Shown: piece by piece, positions 1-14,623 of the stretch | Position numbering within the stretch: the first letter of the stretch is position 1 | How the letters are laid out: each line of letters starts with the position of its first letter | Source of the DNA: Amphibalanus amphitrite | Lineage: Eukaryota > Arthropoda > Thecostraca > Balanomorpha > Balanidae | Assembly (NCBI RefSeq): GCF_019059575.1 | Contig: NW_024881781.1 | Location: 310,001-374,000 of the forward strand | Length of the DNA: 64,000 nucleotides | Reading direction: 5' to 3' | Notes under the pieces: model-generated | Told to the model about the DNA's origin: nothing | What the model saw: the letters and a program-made list of their open reading frames with translations, nothing else | Databases searched by the model: none | Position numbers and translations under genes: made by a program

Positions 1-156
1 AACAACAGTTCTAAAGTCAGCAAGTACAGCGTAAAGGCCACCCCTTCCTATCCCCCAGACAGCACTATGCTCGTTGACACCCATGCCGCAGGGTACCAAC
101 ACTAACAGCAGCATGTTCCACATTCATCGCACATCCTGCCAACAGTGTCTGGCTAG
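1..156. other. Left edge, probably intron or a partly coding exon of the plus-strand gene
   Basis: A strong pyrimidine-rich acceptor ends at 58 (CCTATCCCCCAG). After it, one frame is open from 59 to 180 and reads a Cys-containing stretch (SCQQCLARDGG). That frame is not the frame of the Gly/Tyr repeats that follow, which has a TAG at 154-156. Either the real exon starts at the weaker acceptor ending at 156, or one base is missing in the G5 run at 161-165 and the exon starts at 59. I cannot decide from this sequence. Confidence 0.4.
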
Positions 157-788
157 GGACGGGGGCACCGCCGGGTGCCGATAGGTGACGTGGTTCCCGG
201 TTACAGCGGCGGCGGCTACCCCAGCGGCGGCTACCCCAGCGGCGGCTACCCCGGCGGCGGCTACCCCGGCGGCGACTCCTGGAGCTTCCACACAGCAGGT
301 GGCTCAGGAAGCTTCGACTACTCGTCACCCGGCCCAAGAGACTATGACTATTCAGGAGGGTACGGCTATTCGGCTGGTGGCTCAAGAGGATACGACTATT
401 ATGGAAGCGGTTCAGGTTACGATTATGATTATTCTGGAAGCGGTTCGGGAGACTACGACTATTCTTACTCTTTTCCAAGAGATTACGAATTTTATGGCAG
501 CGGTTCAGGAGATTACGACTATTCCTATTCTGGAAGTGGCTCGGGAGGATATGACTACTATGGCAGCGGTTCAGGTTCAGACTACGATTACGGAAGCGGA
601 TCCGATTCATACGACTATTACGGAAGCGGATATGGTTCATACGACTATTACGGAAGTGGATATGGTTCATACGACTACAGCGACTACCCTGATAGCTTGG
701 TAGACTACACTGGCGACGGTGGTGATGCCAGTCCACTGACATTGAAAAGGAAGAAACGTTTTGCTCCAATTCCAGATATATATCCAAG
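157..788 (+). CDS. Unknown gene, repeat-encoding exon
   Basis: Open in the Gly/Tyr frame from 157 to a GTAAGT donor at 789, ending with two bases of a split codon. Four near-identical 15-bp units encode PSGGY/PGGGY around 217-270. Degenerate units of Tyr-Asp-Tyr and Gly-Ser follow, including two 30-bp copies around 619-678. The KRKKR dibasic motif is at about 748-762. The antisense and +1 frames stay open only because of the repeat periodicity. Confidence 0.6.
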
Positions 789-3700
789 GTAAGTAAAGTG
801 GACTAGCAAAAGTCAACTAAGTTCGTGTAAACATTTAACTAGATTGGTCGAGACAACGGTTCTAGATTCATGCATCAGGTAGTTCTGTGGAAATGTAAAA
901 GTATTTGAGCTTTGATAAACTAGGCACGTACCTTTGCGCACCATATTGATAGAACTGATATATAAAGTCAAGAAAAATAATAGCAACGGCACAAAAGGCC
1001 AATTACCTACAAAAGGCCAAAACTAACAAAAGGCCAATTATAAAATAGATCCGCAAAAACGACCTTTAAAGGCACAGCTCACCGCCGATACAGCACCGTA
1101 GCCATTTTTTAAGGGTCCCAGAGCCAATCCGGCAAATTACCACCGAGACCGACATTGAGCTCGGCAGACATCGCGTTCTCCTAACGCTCCTATTTGATGA
1201 TGATTTGTGTTACGGGGCAAAGCAGCAATAAAATCTTATGGCACCAATAAAAATAAAAACGAAATTTTAAGGTGGCTTCGGTTGCATTTTGCCGGATGTG
1301 GGTAGGGGCAGAGTAGTTAGGAGTATATTTTTCAACCTTTCTTTACATCCTCGCATTGCTCGAAACTGGCACGAGAGTTCGTGCCTTGGATACCCCGAAT
1401 GGACGGAAGGCGTTACCAAAGCTCTGTGATGAGGCTGAGTGCTTGACGCTTTGGCTTGCTGTGTCTGCATGCGTTCGGTGTGCTTCAAACAAACAACTTT
1501 TGGATAGCAACACTCACACAGCAATGCCCCAGCGATGCACGTGACTTCTGTGAAGGACAAGTGGATTACGGCATTAAAACATTTATAACTTTGTACGCAG
1601 TTATTTGCAGAAAACATGTTCTTATTTGCGGACTGAAGTGAATGTCACTGATCAATAACCATGCGCTAATGAGTCTCTCTTCCCGCTTCCTCGACAACAT
1701 GGACAGTGACGACGGTAAGCATTACTTCAGCGTGTGATGTGACGATAGATGACGCGTTGCAGCATATTTTATTAAAAACAGCGTTCTTAATTATTAAATT
1801 GCAACAAGGAAGCGATTTGAGTTGTATTCTTCAGCCTACATGTAGATTGCTGAGGTCACTTTGCTTCAATAGAGATATAGTTCCATGTAGAGAAAATCTG
1901 ACCTAGCAGTCACCTGCCGGCTGTCAGTGAGCACACCCTGACAGCCGTCCTGTCAATAATCTGTCACGAGTCTGCCGTTGCTGTCAGCAGGCTCTGGCAG
2001 CATGGACAGCATGGAATACAGCGGCGACAAGCCCACCTGGAGTCCGGACAAGGACCAGTTCCGGAATGACGGCATGGGCGGCGGCATGGGCGGCGGCATG
2101 GGCGGCATGGGCTACCACCCCAGCACGTAAGTCCATTCAGAGGCAAGGGTCCCGGAATATGGGTCTATATCAGCGGTATAATTTCCAGCCAGAGCAGATG
2201 AGTCTATATCTGCGACATGGGTCCCGCTCACAAGACGGACATGTGGGTTCACCTCAGCGACATGGATGGCATGCATTACATACCCCCGACCCGGGCGACT
2301 GAATTGGATCCAAGAGAGCCTGGGAGGGGGAAGTCGTGAGTCGTGACAAACTAATACCTTAGCTCGACTTACAAATATTCGACTTACAGGCTCCTACGAT
2401 GTTTCATCTTGAATCATTCAACAAGTTATCAGCGCTTAGCAAGTAAAATTTCACATGTATCTATGAATAAAGTAACATAAGAATCTGCCGCCGCCGACCG
2501 CAAATATTCAAACTCTGCCTTCAACAAATGGATCGAAAGGCGCCCGAGACTTATTTCGTAGGTACTCCCATACTACCCCGGTCGGACTGTACCCCGCCTG
2601 TGATTCGCAGCATGATGGCTCCCCTGGTGCGGATTCAGCTGTTCTTCGGCACAGTCATGTCGTACGTGGCACGCGCTGATTACCGGGGTCTGCGTCTGCC
2701 GGGCTGCTTCCCCGAGACGTTTAACGATAACTTCCGTCGGTTCGTCAAGGCGCTGCTGTGGCGCACATCGCCGGTTCAGGAGGTCAGTAAGGCAACGGAT
2801 GCGTAATTTTGTGTAGAACGAGGGACGCAACTACTAAGTACGATGTAGAGCTGAGGCCAGTTTTACCAACAGAAAAATAGCCGCCTGCCGGAATTTTTTG
2901 TCTAAAGACCGCTTCACATACATAGCGTATACGGTAAAGCCCCATCCGCTTACATGTCCATTGCGCTTACGCTCTGTATGTAAAGCGGTCTTAAGGCAAA
3001 AAATTCCGGCAGGCGGCTATTTTTCTGTTGGTAAAACTGGCCTCTGGTCGATTTTATTGTTTTAATAAACATATCAAATATAGCGTAATGTAATGAGCGG
3101 CATCACCATTCAATCACCGCTCTAGCGTCCATCAATTTCGAAAATCGTTGTGGCACTCTCCCGCTGTCGGTCGTGCCGCCGTTCCCGGCCGTCTAGTGTT
3201 GCGGCACAGTATATCTTCCAGGCGCGCGCGCTGCTGCCATCTAGCGGCAGGGTTATAACTAGGCCAGCGGCAGAGGTCTGCGCTCGCCGCTCATGCACGA
3301 AAGAACAACAGACAACAGTTGGGATCAACTGAAGTAGAGTAAATCGGGCCTTTGTAATTGTGAGTTTAACATGTAGTTACATTATCCAGTGTGAATGTGC
3401 GAGCATATTTTCGAAATATAGTGCGCGCACTGAAGATGTAGCAAATTCATGTTTCAATCACATTGCGGCACTAATGACCAATTACCTACCTCCTCTGACA
3501 ATAGAAAATTACCAACCAGCAAACCAACTAACCTTGTCTCTCCAATGTGTTGCAGATTCCTGGTTATGAGGAAGTCAGCGATGACTTTGTGGCCAACGTC
3601 AGAAGCATGATCAAGCAGTTCAGCTCCGGCGTCGATATTGAGTCGGCATTGTTTATGTTCCGACTACCCTACGAGTTCGACAAAGCAATGGAGTGAGTCA

Positions 3701-6667
3701 TGCGTGAATACATACATACATAAATTCGCTTTATCCGCTCCCCCTCTTTCCCCCCCCCCAAAAAAAAACGCTAGACAAAAAGATATGACGTAGAAGGAAA
3801 GGAGCTATGACACTGCCCAGCAAACACCTTCGCTTCGATAACTAAATATTTTCAAAAGTAATGCTTATATTTGCATTAAACTTTCAGCACAGGTTCATGG
3901 CACCACTGCCACCAGACTGTCCGAGTTTCACTCGAAATGGCCACCCTTGGCCTGCACAGTCGCCGTCAGTCTCCGGCGGAAGTCCCCTACGGCGGCGAAC
4001 ACGACGTCATCTGGGATCCTCTGCCACGCGCGCACGAGATCACGCTTGAGATGGTCAATACTCCTGTGAGGCACTGAGCACACCTTGCTCTCAAGCACAG
4101 ACCACAGGGAGTAGTCGAGCAGGTTCAGGTCAGGCGATGAGGGCGGCCATTCCTCCTTGGTGATGAACCCCGGGCAGTTGTTTTGGCACCACTGTTGGGT
4201 CTCTCGCGCAGTGTGACTGGTAGCGCCGTCTTGCTGGAACGTCCAGTGTAGATCACGGAAGTGGTTTGCGGCCCACGGTTTCAGACTAGCCTCTAGGATG
4301 TCCCGGATGTAAACTTCGCGGTTGATCTTCACTCCTTGTGGGACAAAAACCAGTGGTGACTTGCCCGATTCACTCACTGCAGCCCAGACCATCACTGAAG
4401 CCGGCTTCTGTGTTCGGAAGACTCTTCCGTGGTCCTCCGGGATGCTCTGGCGGTTACATGAGAGGACTCGGTCATTTTGCTGGTTAAAGAAAGCTTGGAC
4501 GGTAAACAGCTTCTCATCGCTGAAGACAATGTTTCTCAGAGTGCCCTCACGAAGCTTCCCGCGCAGGAGTTTGGCTCGTGCCAGCCGTTTGGCCTTCGTT
4601 GCTGCGCCGAGCAGCTGTCTCGACTGCAGCTTGAAGGGACGCATCTGTAAGTCGCCAGTCACCAGCCGTCTCATTGTTCTTGAGGACATCACTTGTTCTC
4701 TTGCCATCTTCCGCATAGACTGGCGTGGATTCCTGCGGATTTTGTCCCTAATTTTTTTGATTGCCACCGGAGTGCGGCAAGATCGCGGCCTCCCAGAGCG
4801 CGGTCGGTCTTCCGTTGACTTGGTTTCCTGGAACCTGTCCAGCGTTCGCTTTATGAACATCCGGTTGAGTTTCATTTCCTTTCCTGCATGATGAATCTGT
4901 GAGTTTGTCTTTCCCTTCAAAAATTGATTGATCACGAATTCCCTCTTAAGTTTATCATATGAAATCTTCATTCCGGAAAACACTTTAAGAAAATAAGCTC
5001 AGATAGCACCGGAGAGACAAATACCCTCTGCGTTTCAAATATGCATAAAAATGAGAACAACAATAGCACGAATTTGATACTTTCAAAAAATGCTCACAAT
5101 TTACAGGCGTTTTTAACAAGGTACTTGCGATAAATTAATTTGGGTCAAAAGGTCATTAACATCAGCCCTAAAGATTTGTAACAGAACTTACGCCCCACCC
5201 TGTATTTGTTTAAACCAGAGAACACTGCTTATGTAATTCAGACAGCTTCGGCTGAATAAGCGTCGCGCCCCATGGAAAGGAGATAACGCCGCGCCTCCGT
5301 CTCACAGGCGCTGGATCGAGCGTCGCGGCGGCTTCAACTTGATGATGCCGCTGCAGCCGGACATGATACCCGGCGTGCTGGAGGAGGCAGTCCGCATCGC
5401 CAACAACTTCACCGTCTACAGCTGGGAGGGCGACGTCGCCATGAAGAACCAGAGCATGGTGCTGCTGGGAAAGGTGGCCAGCGCGCTGCTCAAGACCAGA
5501 CGGGACGAGGCGCTCGACAAGTTCGTACAGGCCTTCACTCAGGTGAGCGGCGGACTGAGGAGGGCAGGGTTTGTTGAAGAGGCGCACAGCCGCCACTGAC
5601 AGCAGCGCTCGGTGGAGAGTGAGACTGTCAGAGAATTGTCTAATTTGGGACTGCTTGGTTAGCGACTTTATGGGACCTGAACTGGGATGCTGGGAGGATA
5701 AAAAGGAAAGTCATAAACATCATCAGACTATGTATAAATGCTAAAAAAAAAATAATTCATTCATGAAATTACTTTGGAGTCTCCAGCTCTCCTTCTCCCC
5801 CCCCCCCCCCCCCGTGTTGCGTGGTGACTGACAGCTCTGACCAAGCCACGTCGTCTGCCGTTCCAACAACAGGTGCACGCCCTTCTGGCCACCGGGGAGC
5901 TGGCGGAGGTGTCTGGCGCGCCCGGCATGGAACTGAACGATAACGACATCTGCAGACGGTGAGAAGGGTACCGAGCGGTGGGGGCGGTAACGGGGAGGGA
6001 GGCGACGGGATCACTGGTAAAACCTCAGCAACGGTCCGTGCCGAGTAGTCAGCGGCCGAAGGAGTAGCCCCAGTCATAACGATGAGTCGGCGCAGCTTGT
6101 GGGATGTGAAACCCACTACTGAACTGCTACACGCTGAGCCCGTGACCTGCAACGTCTCTCCTCTCGCACTTGTGACCTGTCATCCCCGGGCACATGTAAC
6201 CCGCACCCCTCCCCGCCTTCCCGACAGGATCGTGGAGATGGCCGTCAAGGAGGACGCCGGCGGCATGAACACACCCCTGCTGCTGATGCGTGAGTAGCAC
6301 ATCAGACACCGCGACGTAAATAAGACACCGAGATAACGTGACACCATGATGTGAAGGTTGCAAAAAGTGGCCTCCCATCAACGATTGAAACTTTTCCGAT
6401 GTTGGTAAAACCTAATCAGCAGTCATTTTTGGGTAAGATATATCACCAGCTATCCTACAAAATAGCGTTGTAGCGCCCCTGTTCACGGTGCTGTACCGCT
6501 CGGGCGCGCACCCGCACCTCTAACGCCCTCCTCCCCCACCCCTACCGTCAACAGGTGACGGCGACGTGTACTCGGTCCGGCCGTCCCCTCTGACCGAGGA
6601 ACTCATCTGGAAAAAGGTGGTCGCCTGCGAATGTTCCCCCGGAGGAAGGTCCGGGGGAAGGTTCTAG
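157..6667 (+). CDS. Unrecognised multi-exon gene: Gly/Tyr/Ser repeat region plus unknown conserved-looking domain (5' end outside window)
   Basis: Nine exons can be chained with uninterrupted phase: 157-788, 1674-1714, 1991-2126, 2482-2782, 3556-3692, 5308-5542, 5873-5958, 6228-6289 and 6555-6667, stopping at TAG 6665-6667, about 580 visible residues. The first 200 are repeats rich in Gly, Tyr, Ser and Asp (units like PSGGY and YYGSGSG), ending in KRKKRF, a furin-type dibasic site. Then follows an acidic linker (MDSDDGSGSMDSMEYSGD), a Gly-Met run, and about 300 residues of ordinary composition, including PETYFVGTPILPR, a hydrophobic stretch near VRIQLFFGTVMSYV, and a helical part with WIERRGGFNLMMPL and EEAVRIANNFTVYSWEGDVAM. 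I do not recognise the family. The dibasic site suggests a secreted, processed protein, but the N-terminus lies outside the window. The acceptors at 156, 1673 and 2481 are the weakest parts of the model. No function is assigned. Confidence 0.6.
789..1673. other. Intron with a small 21-bp tandem repeat
   Basis: Intron of the unknown gene. Around 990-1040 the word ACAAAAGGCCAA occurs three times at about 20-bp spacing. Nothing else was recognised. Confidence 0.5.
1674..1714 (+). CDS. Unknown gene, 41-bp exon
   Basis: Between an AG at 1672-1673 and a GTAAGC donor at 1715 this reads S-LSSRFLDNMDSDD-G. It takes the two-base overhang of the repeat exon and gives a one-base overhang that fits the next exon. 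If the repeat exon belonged to another gene, the ATG at 1699 could be the start codon of the downstream part. Confidence 0.45.
1991..2126 (+). CDS. Unknown gene, exon with Gly-Met run
   Basis: Acceptor TCAGCAG ends at 1990 and donor GTAAGT starts at 2127. It encodes SGSMDSMEYSGDKPTW, then SPDKDQFRND, then a GMGGGMGGG-type run ending YHPST. Low-complexity glycine resembles the upstream repeat exon, which supports a single gene. Confidence 0.6.
2482..2782 (+). CDS. Unknown gene, exon with PETYFVGTPILPR segment
   Basis: The frame is open through 2782 with a GTCAGT donor at 2783. It encodes APETYFVGTPILPRSDCTPP, then a hydrophobic segment around VRIQLFFGTVMSYV, ending ALLWRTSPVQE. The left border is uncertain: only AG at 2480-2481 (or 2471-2472) keeps phase, and neither has a good pyrimidine tract. 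Confidence 0.55.
2854..3043. mobile_element. Foldback MITE
   Basis: Two arms of about 75 bp are inverted copies of each other: AGGCCAGTTTTACC at 2854 is mirrored by GGTAAAACTGGCCT ending at 3043, with only a few mismatches in the first 60 bases. The trinucleotide CTG flanks it on both sides (2851-2853 and 3044-3046) and may be a target-site duplication. It has no coding capacity and sits in an intron of the unknown gene. Confidence 0.8.
3556..3692 (+). CDS. Unknown gene, exon with IPGYEEVSDDF
   Basis: Acceptor TGTTGCAG ends at 3555 and donor GTGAGT starts at 3693. It encodes IPGYEEVSDDFVANVRSM, then a helix-like stretch ending FRLPYEFDKAM. Phase enters at 0 and leaves two bases, which fits the next exon. 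Confidence 0.7.
3900..5202 (-). mobile_element. DD37D mariner-like element, apparently truncated at its 3' end
   Basis: The end upstream of the transposase finishes with an inverted-repeat-like sequence, ACGCCCCACCCTG, at 5190-5202, followed by TA (5203-5204), as expected for a TA-targeting element. The matching CAGGGTGGGGCGT is not present to the left of the transposase stop down to the exon at 3692. The left border given is therefore only approximate. Confidence 0.65.
3928..4971 (-). CDS. Tc1/mariner superfamily transposase, DD37D (maT-like) type
   Basis: A single uninterrupted frame of 347 residues from ATG 4971, full length for this family. The N-terminal half has helix-turn-helix-like DNA-binding segments followed by the GRPR motif (residues 60-63). 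The catalytic triad is visible: D152 in FSDEKLF, D248 in QQDGATSH and D286 in SPDLNLLDY. The 37 residues between the second and third Asp place it with DD37D (maT/ITmD37D) elements rather than DD34D mariner or DD34E Tc1. It cuts and pastes its own element at TA dinucleotides. It lies antisense inside the 1.6-kb intron 3693-5307 of the unknown gene. The frame has no stop or frameshift, so the copy is young, but only one terminal repeat is recognisable. Confidence 0.9.
   Translation of the reverse strand: MKISYDKLKREFVINQFLKGKTNSQIHHAGKEMKLNRMFIKRTLDRFQETKSTEDRPRSGRPRSCRTPVAIKKIRDKIRRNPRQSMRKMAREQVMSSRTMRRLVTGDLQMRPFKLQSRQLLGAATKAKRLARAKLLRGKLREGTLRNIVFSDEKLFTVQAFFNQQNDRVLSCNRQSIPEDHGRVFRTQKPASVMVWAAVSESGKSPLVFVPQGVKINREVYIRDILEASLKPWAANHFRDLHWTFQQDGATSHTARETQQWCQNNCPGFITKEEWPPSSPDLNLLDYSLWSVLESKVCSVPHRSIDHLKRDLVRAWQRIPDDVVFAAVGDFRRRLTATVQAKGGHFE
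5308..5542 (+). CDS. Unknown gene, longest ordinary-composition exon
   Basis: Acceptor CGTCTCACAG ends at 5307 and donor GTGAGC starts at 5543. It encodes RWIERRGGFNLMMPLQPDMI, then a region around EEAVRIANNFTVYSWEGDVA, then a Lys/Arg/Ala-rich helix ending VQAFTQ. Composition and clean splice sites make this a confident exon, although I recognise no domain. Confidence 0.75.
5873..5958 (+). CDS. Unknown gene, exon VHALLATGELAEV
   Basis: Acceptor TTCCAACAACAG ends at 5872 and donor GTGAGA starts at 5959. It encodes VHALLATGELAEVSGAPG, then MELNDNDICR, and leaves two bases that combine with the next exon. A run of about 17 C lies in the preceding intron (about 5797-5813). Confidence 0.7.
6228..6289 (+). 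CDS. Unknown gene, exon IVEMAVKEDAGG
   Basis: Acceptor CCTTCCCGACAG ends at 6227 and donor GTGAGT starts at 6290. It encodes IVEMAVKEDAGGMNTPLLLM. Both splice phases match the neighbouring exons. Confidence 0.7.
6555..6667 (+). CDS. Unknown gene, probable last exon
   Basis: Acceptor TACCGTCAACAG ends at 6554. It reads GDGDVYSVRPSPLTEELIWK, continues KVVACECSPGG and stops at TAG 6665-6667. A further splice near 6616-6660 to a distal exon is possible, because the residues after IWKK look less constrained. Confidence 0.6.
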
Positions 6668-7305
6668 GCTCGCAACAACGAGGAATAACGCAAGGCGTCA
6701 GCTCCAGACCCAGTATCGAGAAGAATAACAAAGAAAGGTCGAATTCAGAAAATTGTGGAAGCAATGATTTTAGCGGCACGGGATTGCACGCCCCTGCGAC
6801 CGTTCTTGTAGGCGCAATGCCTTACAGGGCCTGAATAGTTGACCGCTCCCCTCAGGTCCGAATTCAGTAACCGGGGCTGTTCTTTTATCGGGCCCGCACC
6901 ACACCTCACGAGATGCGCCCATGTTGTGAACAGGGTAGGGAGATAGAGAGCTCGAGAGCCTTGTGCACACCGTCCTTATGCCTTACGTATCGTAGCGCGG
7001 TGTATCTGCATATTTATCCATAGATGTAGTGTGGCCTGACAATGGACAAAGTCGTCACTTGGTCTACAGGCGGTGAAAATAGGGACTGGGTTTGAGCAGT
7101 TAGGGCAGTGGGAATGGATTTGCGCAATGGGGATGAGGCTAAGCAACGAATAGAGCTGTTGGATTCGGGTACGGCTCGAAGATTACGCGTTACTCTCTGA
7201 AGCTGCTAGGATCGATCTCGTCCGGCGTCGCTGCAAGTGGGAACATTGCTGTGATACTGCGGTCGGCCGACTACCCGCGATGGGCGCCTTACCCCTGCCT
7301 CACAG

Positions 7306-7471
7306 CGGGCACGGAGGTTTGAGGATCACCGTGTCGGTGGCGGACGACCCAGCACCCGGCCAGGCATGCGCCATAACTCTGGATCGACGCACCTACGACT
7401 TGTCGCGAAAATACGCCGCTGTCGATGCGAAACAAGCACAGCTGTTGCACGTATATATTCAATTAAGCTGA
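7306..7471 (+). other. Weak candidate terminal exon
   Basis: The pyrimidine-rich acceptor TTACCCCTGCCTCACAG ends at 7305. The frame then reads GHGGLRITVSVADDP, continues with APGQACAITLDRR and stops at TGA 7469-7471. To join the unknown gene it would need a two-base overhang from a weak donor near 6648 or 6660. No homology is recognised. Confidence 0.2.
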
Positions 7472-7919
7472 GCCAGCAGAGCTCCGTCTGTGTGCCTGCA
7501 TGTGTCTACTGTCTATAGTCTGGGATGGCCACCCTCCGGCCCGCCCCATCCGTCGCCGGGGGAGCGGTCAGAGGTCTAACGTCTGGCGAATTACATTATG
7601 GTCACGTTGGTTGTCCAGTCTTTCCTATATCCTATACGTATGTTTTATCCCTCCCCTATAACAGAAGAGCGGCCTTGGCCTACTATGTAACCTTTGTGAT
7701 GTGAATGTGTAGAGCAACGGAGGAGCTTTCTGTTGTGATATGACGTGCAGTGATGCAGTGGGTCGTTTATGTTACGATGAACAGATATCTGCATAAGACA
7801 ATGCGAAGAAAGCTCGAACGTTGCACAGAGCTCTAGTAATGGACAGTTTGAGGGGCACCCTTTCCTAACATTATCTGTTTGATGCTATTAGTATAATATC
7901 GCGCGAAAATGGTATAAAT

Positions 7920-7925
7920 AATAAA
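7920..7925 (+). terminator. Candidate polyadenylation signal AATAAA
   Basis: Canonical hexamer about 1.25 kb after the stop of the unknown gene, followed within 60 bp by TTGTGTTT, a GT-rich downstream element. Position and orientation fit that gene's 3' end. Confidence 0.35.
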
Positions 7926-8770
7926 TATGTACCTCGCTAACAGTGCCTTGCCGAACACAGCGTCCGTCTTGTGTTTCAAAAATTGTTAACATCGTGATTT
8001 ATCATGACTGTCAATACACACATCTCCTCCACAAACGGCTTTGAAAGGCAGATCAGGAGATCGAAAGGCTAAATCCACGACAACCTGAACGCCGGCGAAG
8101 TGTTGTCTTAGCATCCAACACCGAAAAGCGTGAGTGGTAAATCAATGCAGAAAACATGCCGATGCGCAGTACCATCTGCTATCATGTAACCTTACTAATT
8201 GTTGCATCATAAATAAGAGAAGACAAAAAAAAGGCAAAGAACAACGATAGACGGTAACATAACAGAGCACTATCAATGTAAAAAAACGGCATATCATAGG
8301 ATATGCCAGAAAATACACATAGGCAACAACAAGGCAGGATGTCTTAGCATCATATCACAGCCTACAAGTCTGCAGTGCAACACAACTGAGTCCCTCACAT
8401 ACCGTCAGGTCCCTTGTTCACGATTCTTCTGGCGAACCGGCCTTGATTCATATCCACTTATCGCCCTACGGATGAATGTAATAGCCTGAAGACCGCTCTG
8501 TTCCCCACACCAGCCCGAAACAGACTGCAGTTCGCATATTGCGTGAATGCAGGACTTAAACGTCAGCATCCAAGACACAATCGTCACCGGCCAGTGCTGG
8601 AATAGCGGCTGAACAAGGAGACGTCTGAGATATATTCGACCATACGCTGTCGTTGGATGTCTATTGACTACAGCTTGCCACAACCATTATGATTCCGAGT
8701 TTAGATCCCTGTCGAGTGTCGAGTAAAGGAGCGACGAAAGGGCGCGACTGTGGCGCCACCAGCGGACGAT

Positions 8771-13026
<4,256 letters not shown>

Positions 13027-13986
13027 ACTGAATCCGAATTCTGATCCTCTTGAAGCAGCAGAGTGATTGATAATAAAAATCAAATAGGTACCCTAACAAT
13101 CCGCAAAAATCAGTCGTCGTCCACGTCCAACAGCACGGCGGCGCCCAAGGCGCAGCCTATTAGTATTTTCTCTCGCGTGGGCCACTTTGACTTCCTAGCG
13201 CCGCGTGATTTTGAGAAGCTCATTGCTTCCATATAATGCTACCAAATAATAAAGGTTTCCCTCCATCGAAACATAGCACTTGGTGCAAAGGAACTTTGGA
13301 TCTTGCATCATACATTGTGTATCAATTTTTGGGCACTCGCACTGCGTATCTGATATTGCAGGTCCCAGGCTGTATGTAGGTACGATATAAATGCCATCAC
13401 ACATCACTTATCACTTATATTCATCAGCCGGCCGACTCGATTCTATCCGGCCGACCACCTCTTTTGTCAGGACTTCTTTTCTTGTCCTGGATAATAGACG
13501 GTTCGCTCCTCGTGATTTGCAGGCTCACTTGGCCTATGATGACTGGCACCCGCCTGCGGGTTTGACTCATGGACGCTGACGGAGGATCGGGATTCCCATC
13601 TTTGCGTTGCCGTATTCGCAAGAAAGGCACTGTCAAATCTTCCATTAAAAACCTTTAACACGAACTGTCTCTACTCACAACTAACATGTAAATCCTTATC
13701 CAACCAATCCTGTTTGACGATTGACAGTGCCGTTTAATAACGCGTGCCGTGTGATGCTCCTCCAAAATATGCAAGAAACGGAACGGAGCGGAAAAAATGG
13801 GCTTGGGGCAAACAATAGTCATGTGGGACTCAATCGGTTCGGTAACTCAATTTTAGCACCCTTCTTTTGGCTGGGCTTGATGGATCCGACGCACCGATGC
13901 GCGGTACTTTCAAGACTCTACGCTGCTATCACAATTCGCAGCTCAAGATTGTCGCAGCTCTGAATAACTTCCAAGCGATAAGGGCC
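13027..13986. other. HUS1 upstream region
   Basis: It should hold the HUS1 promoter and 5'UTR. No TATA box or clear transcription start was seen. A moderately GC-rich patch at 13105-13210 and another at 13430-13620 carry short open frames without recognisable homology. Confidence 0.35.
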
Positions 13987-14410
13987 TACCCAGCTAACAG
14001 GAAACGTTAGTACAACGTTGTCACAACGTCGTGTTTAGGCAAGTTACGAAATTACGTTTTAATTACGTTGTAGCAACGTTCTGAACGTTGTGAAGCCATG
14101 GTTTGGTCCGACAGTTGTGGTAAAACGTTGTGACAACGTTTTATTGGTACGTTGCAGCAACCGCGCACTTGCAGCATTATATTTTGATAATGCATGGTGA
14201 CATATAAGGCCATATATTGCATTTCCTTTGACTTTCAACGCGCATTTTCAGTTTTCATCGTTAAATTTGACATGTTTTAACACTAAGACTGTTCACGTTG
14301 TCAGCTGGTGGTCGCCAACACGTTGTTAAAACGGTTTGTCACAACCTTGACATTATAGGTACTGAATAATTAGCGGTGTTTTTACAAGTAAATTCTGATA
14401 CCTCTAATAT

Positions 14411-14623
<213 letters not shown>

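Larger units (their letters stand above)
6668..8770. other. Convergent intergenic region between the unknown gene and HUS1
   Basis: It holds the presumed 3'UTRs of two converging genes. A plus-strand AATAAA is at 7920-7925, followed by a GT-rich stretch, and could end the unknown gene. An open stretch at 7306-7471 has a good acceptor before it and is a weak candidate for a distal exon. A perfect 8-bp-stem hairpin (GGCATATC/GATATGCC) lies near 8288. Nothing else was recognised. Confidence 0.4.

Noticed and set aside
65..787. 240-residue minus-strand frame and 172-residue +1 frame over the repeat exon
   Set aside because: Both stay open only because the GGN-TAY repeat has a three-base period. 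Composition is repetitive, and the Gly/Tyr frame has the donor and phase match.
4322..4891. Plus-strand 189-codon frame
   Set aside because: Shadow of the antisense transposase gene, which has full catalytic motifs.
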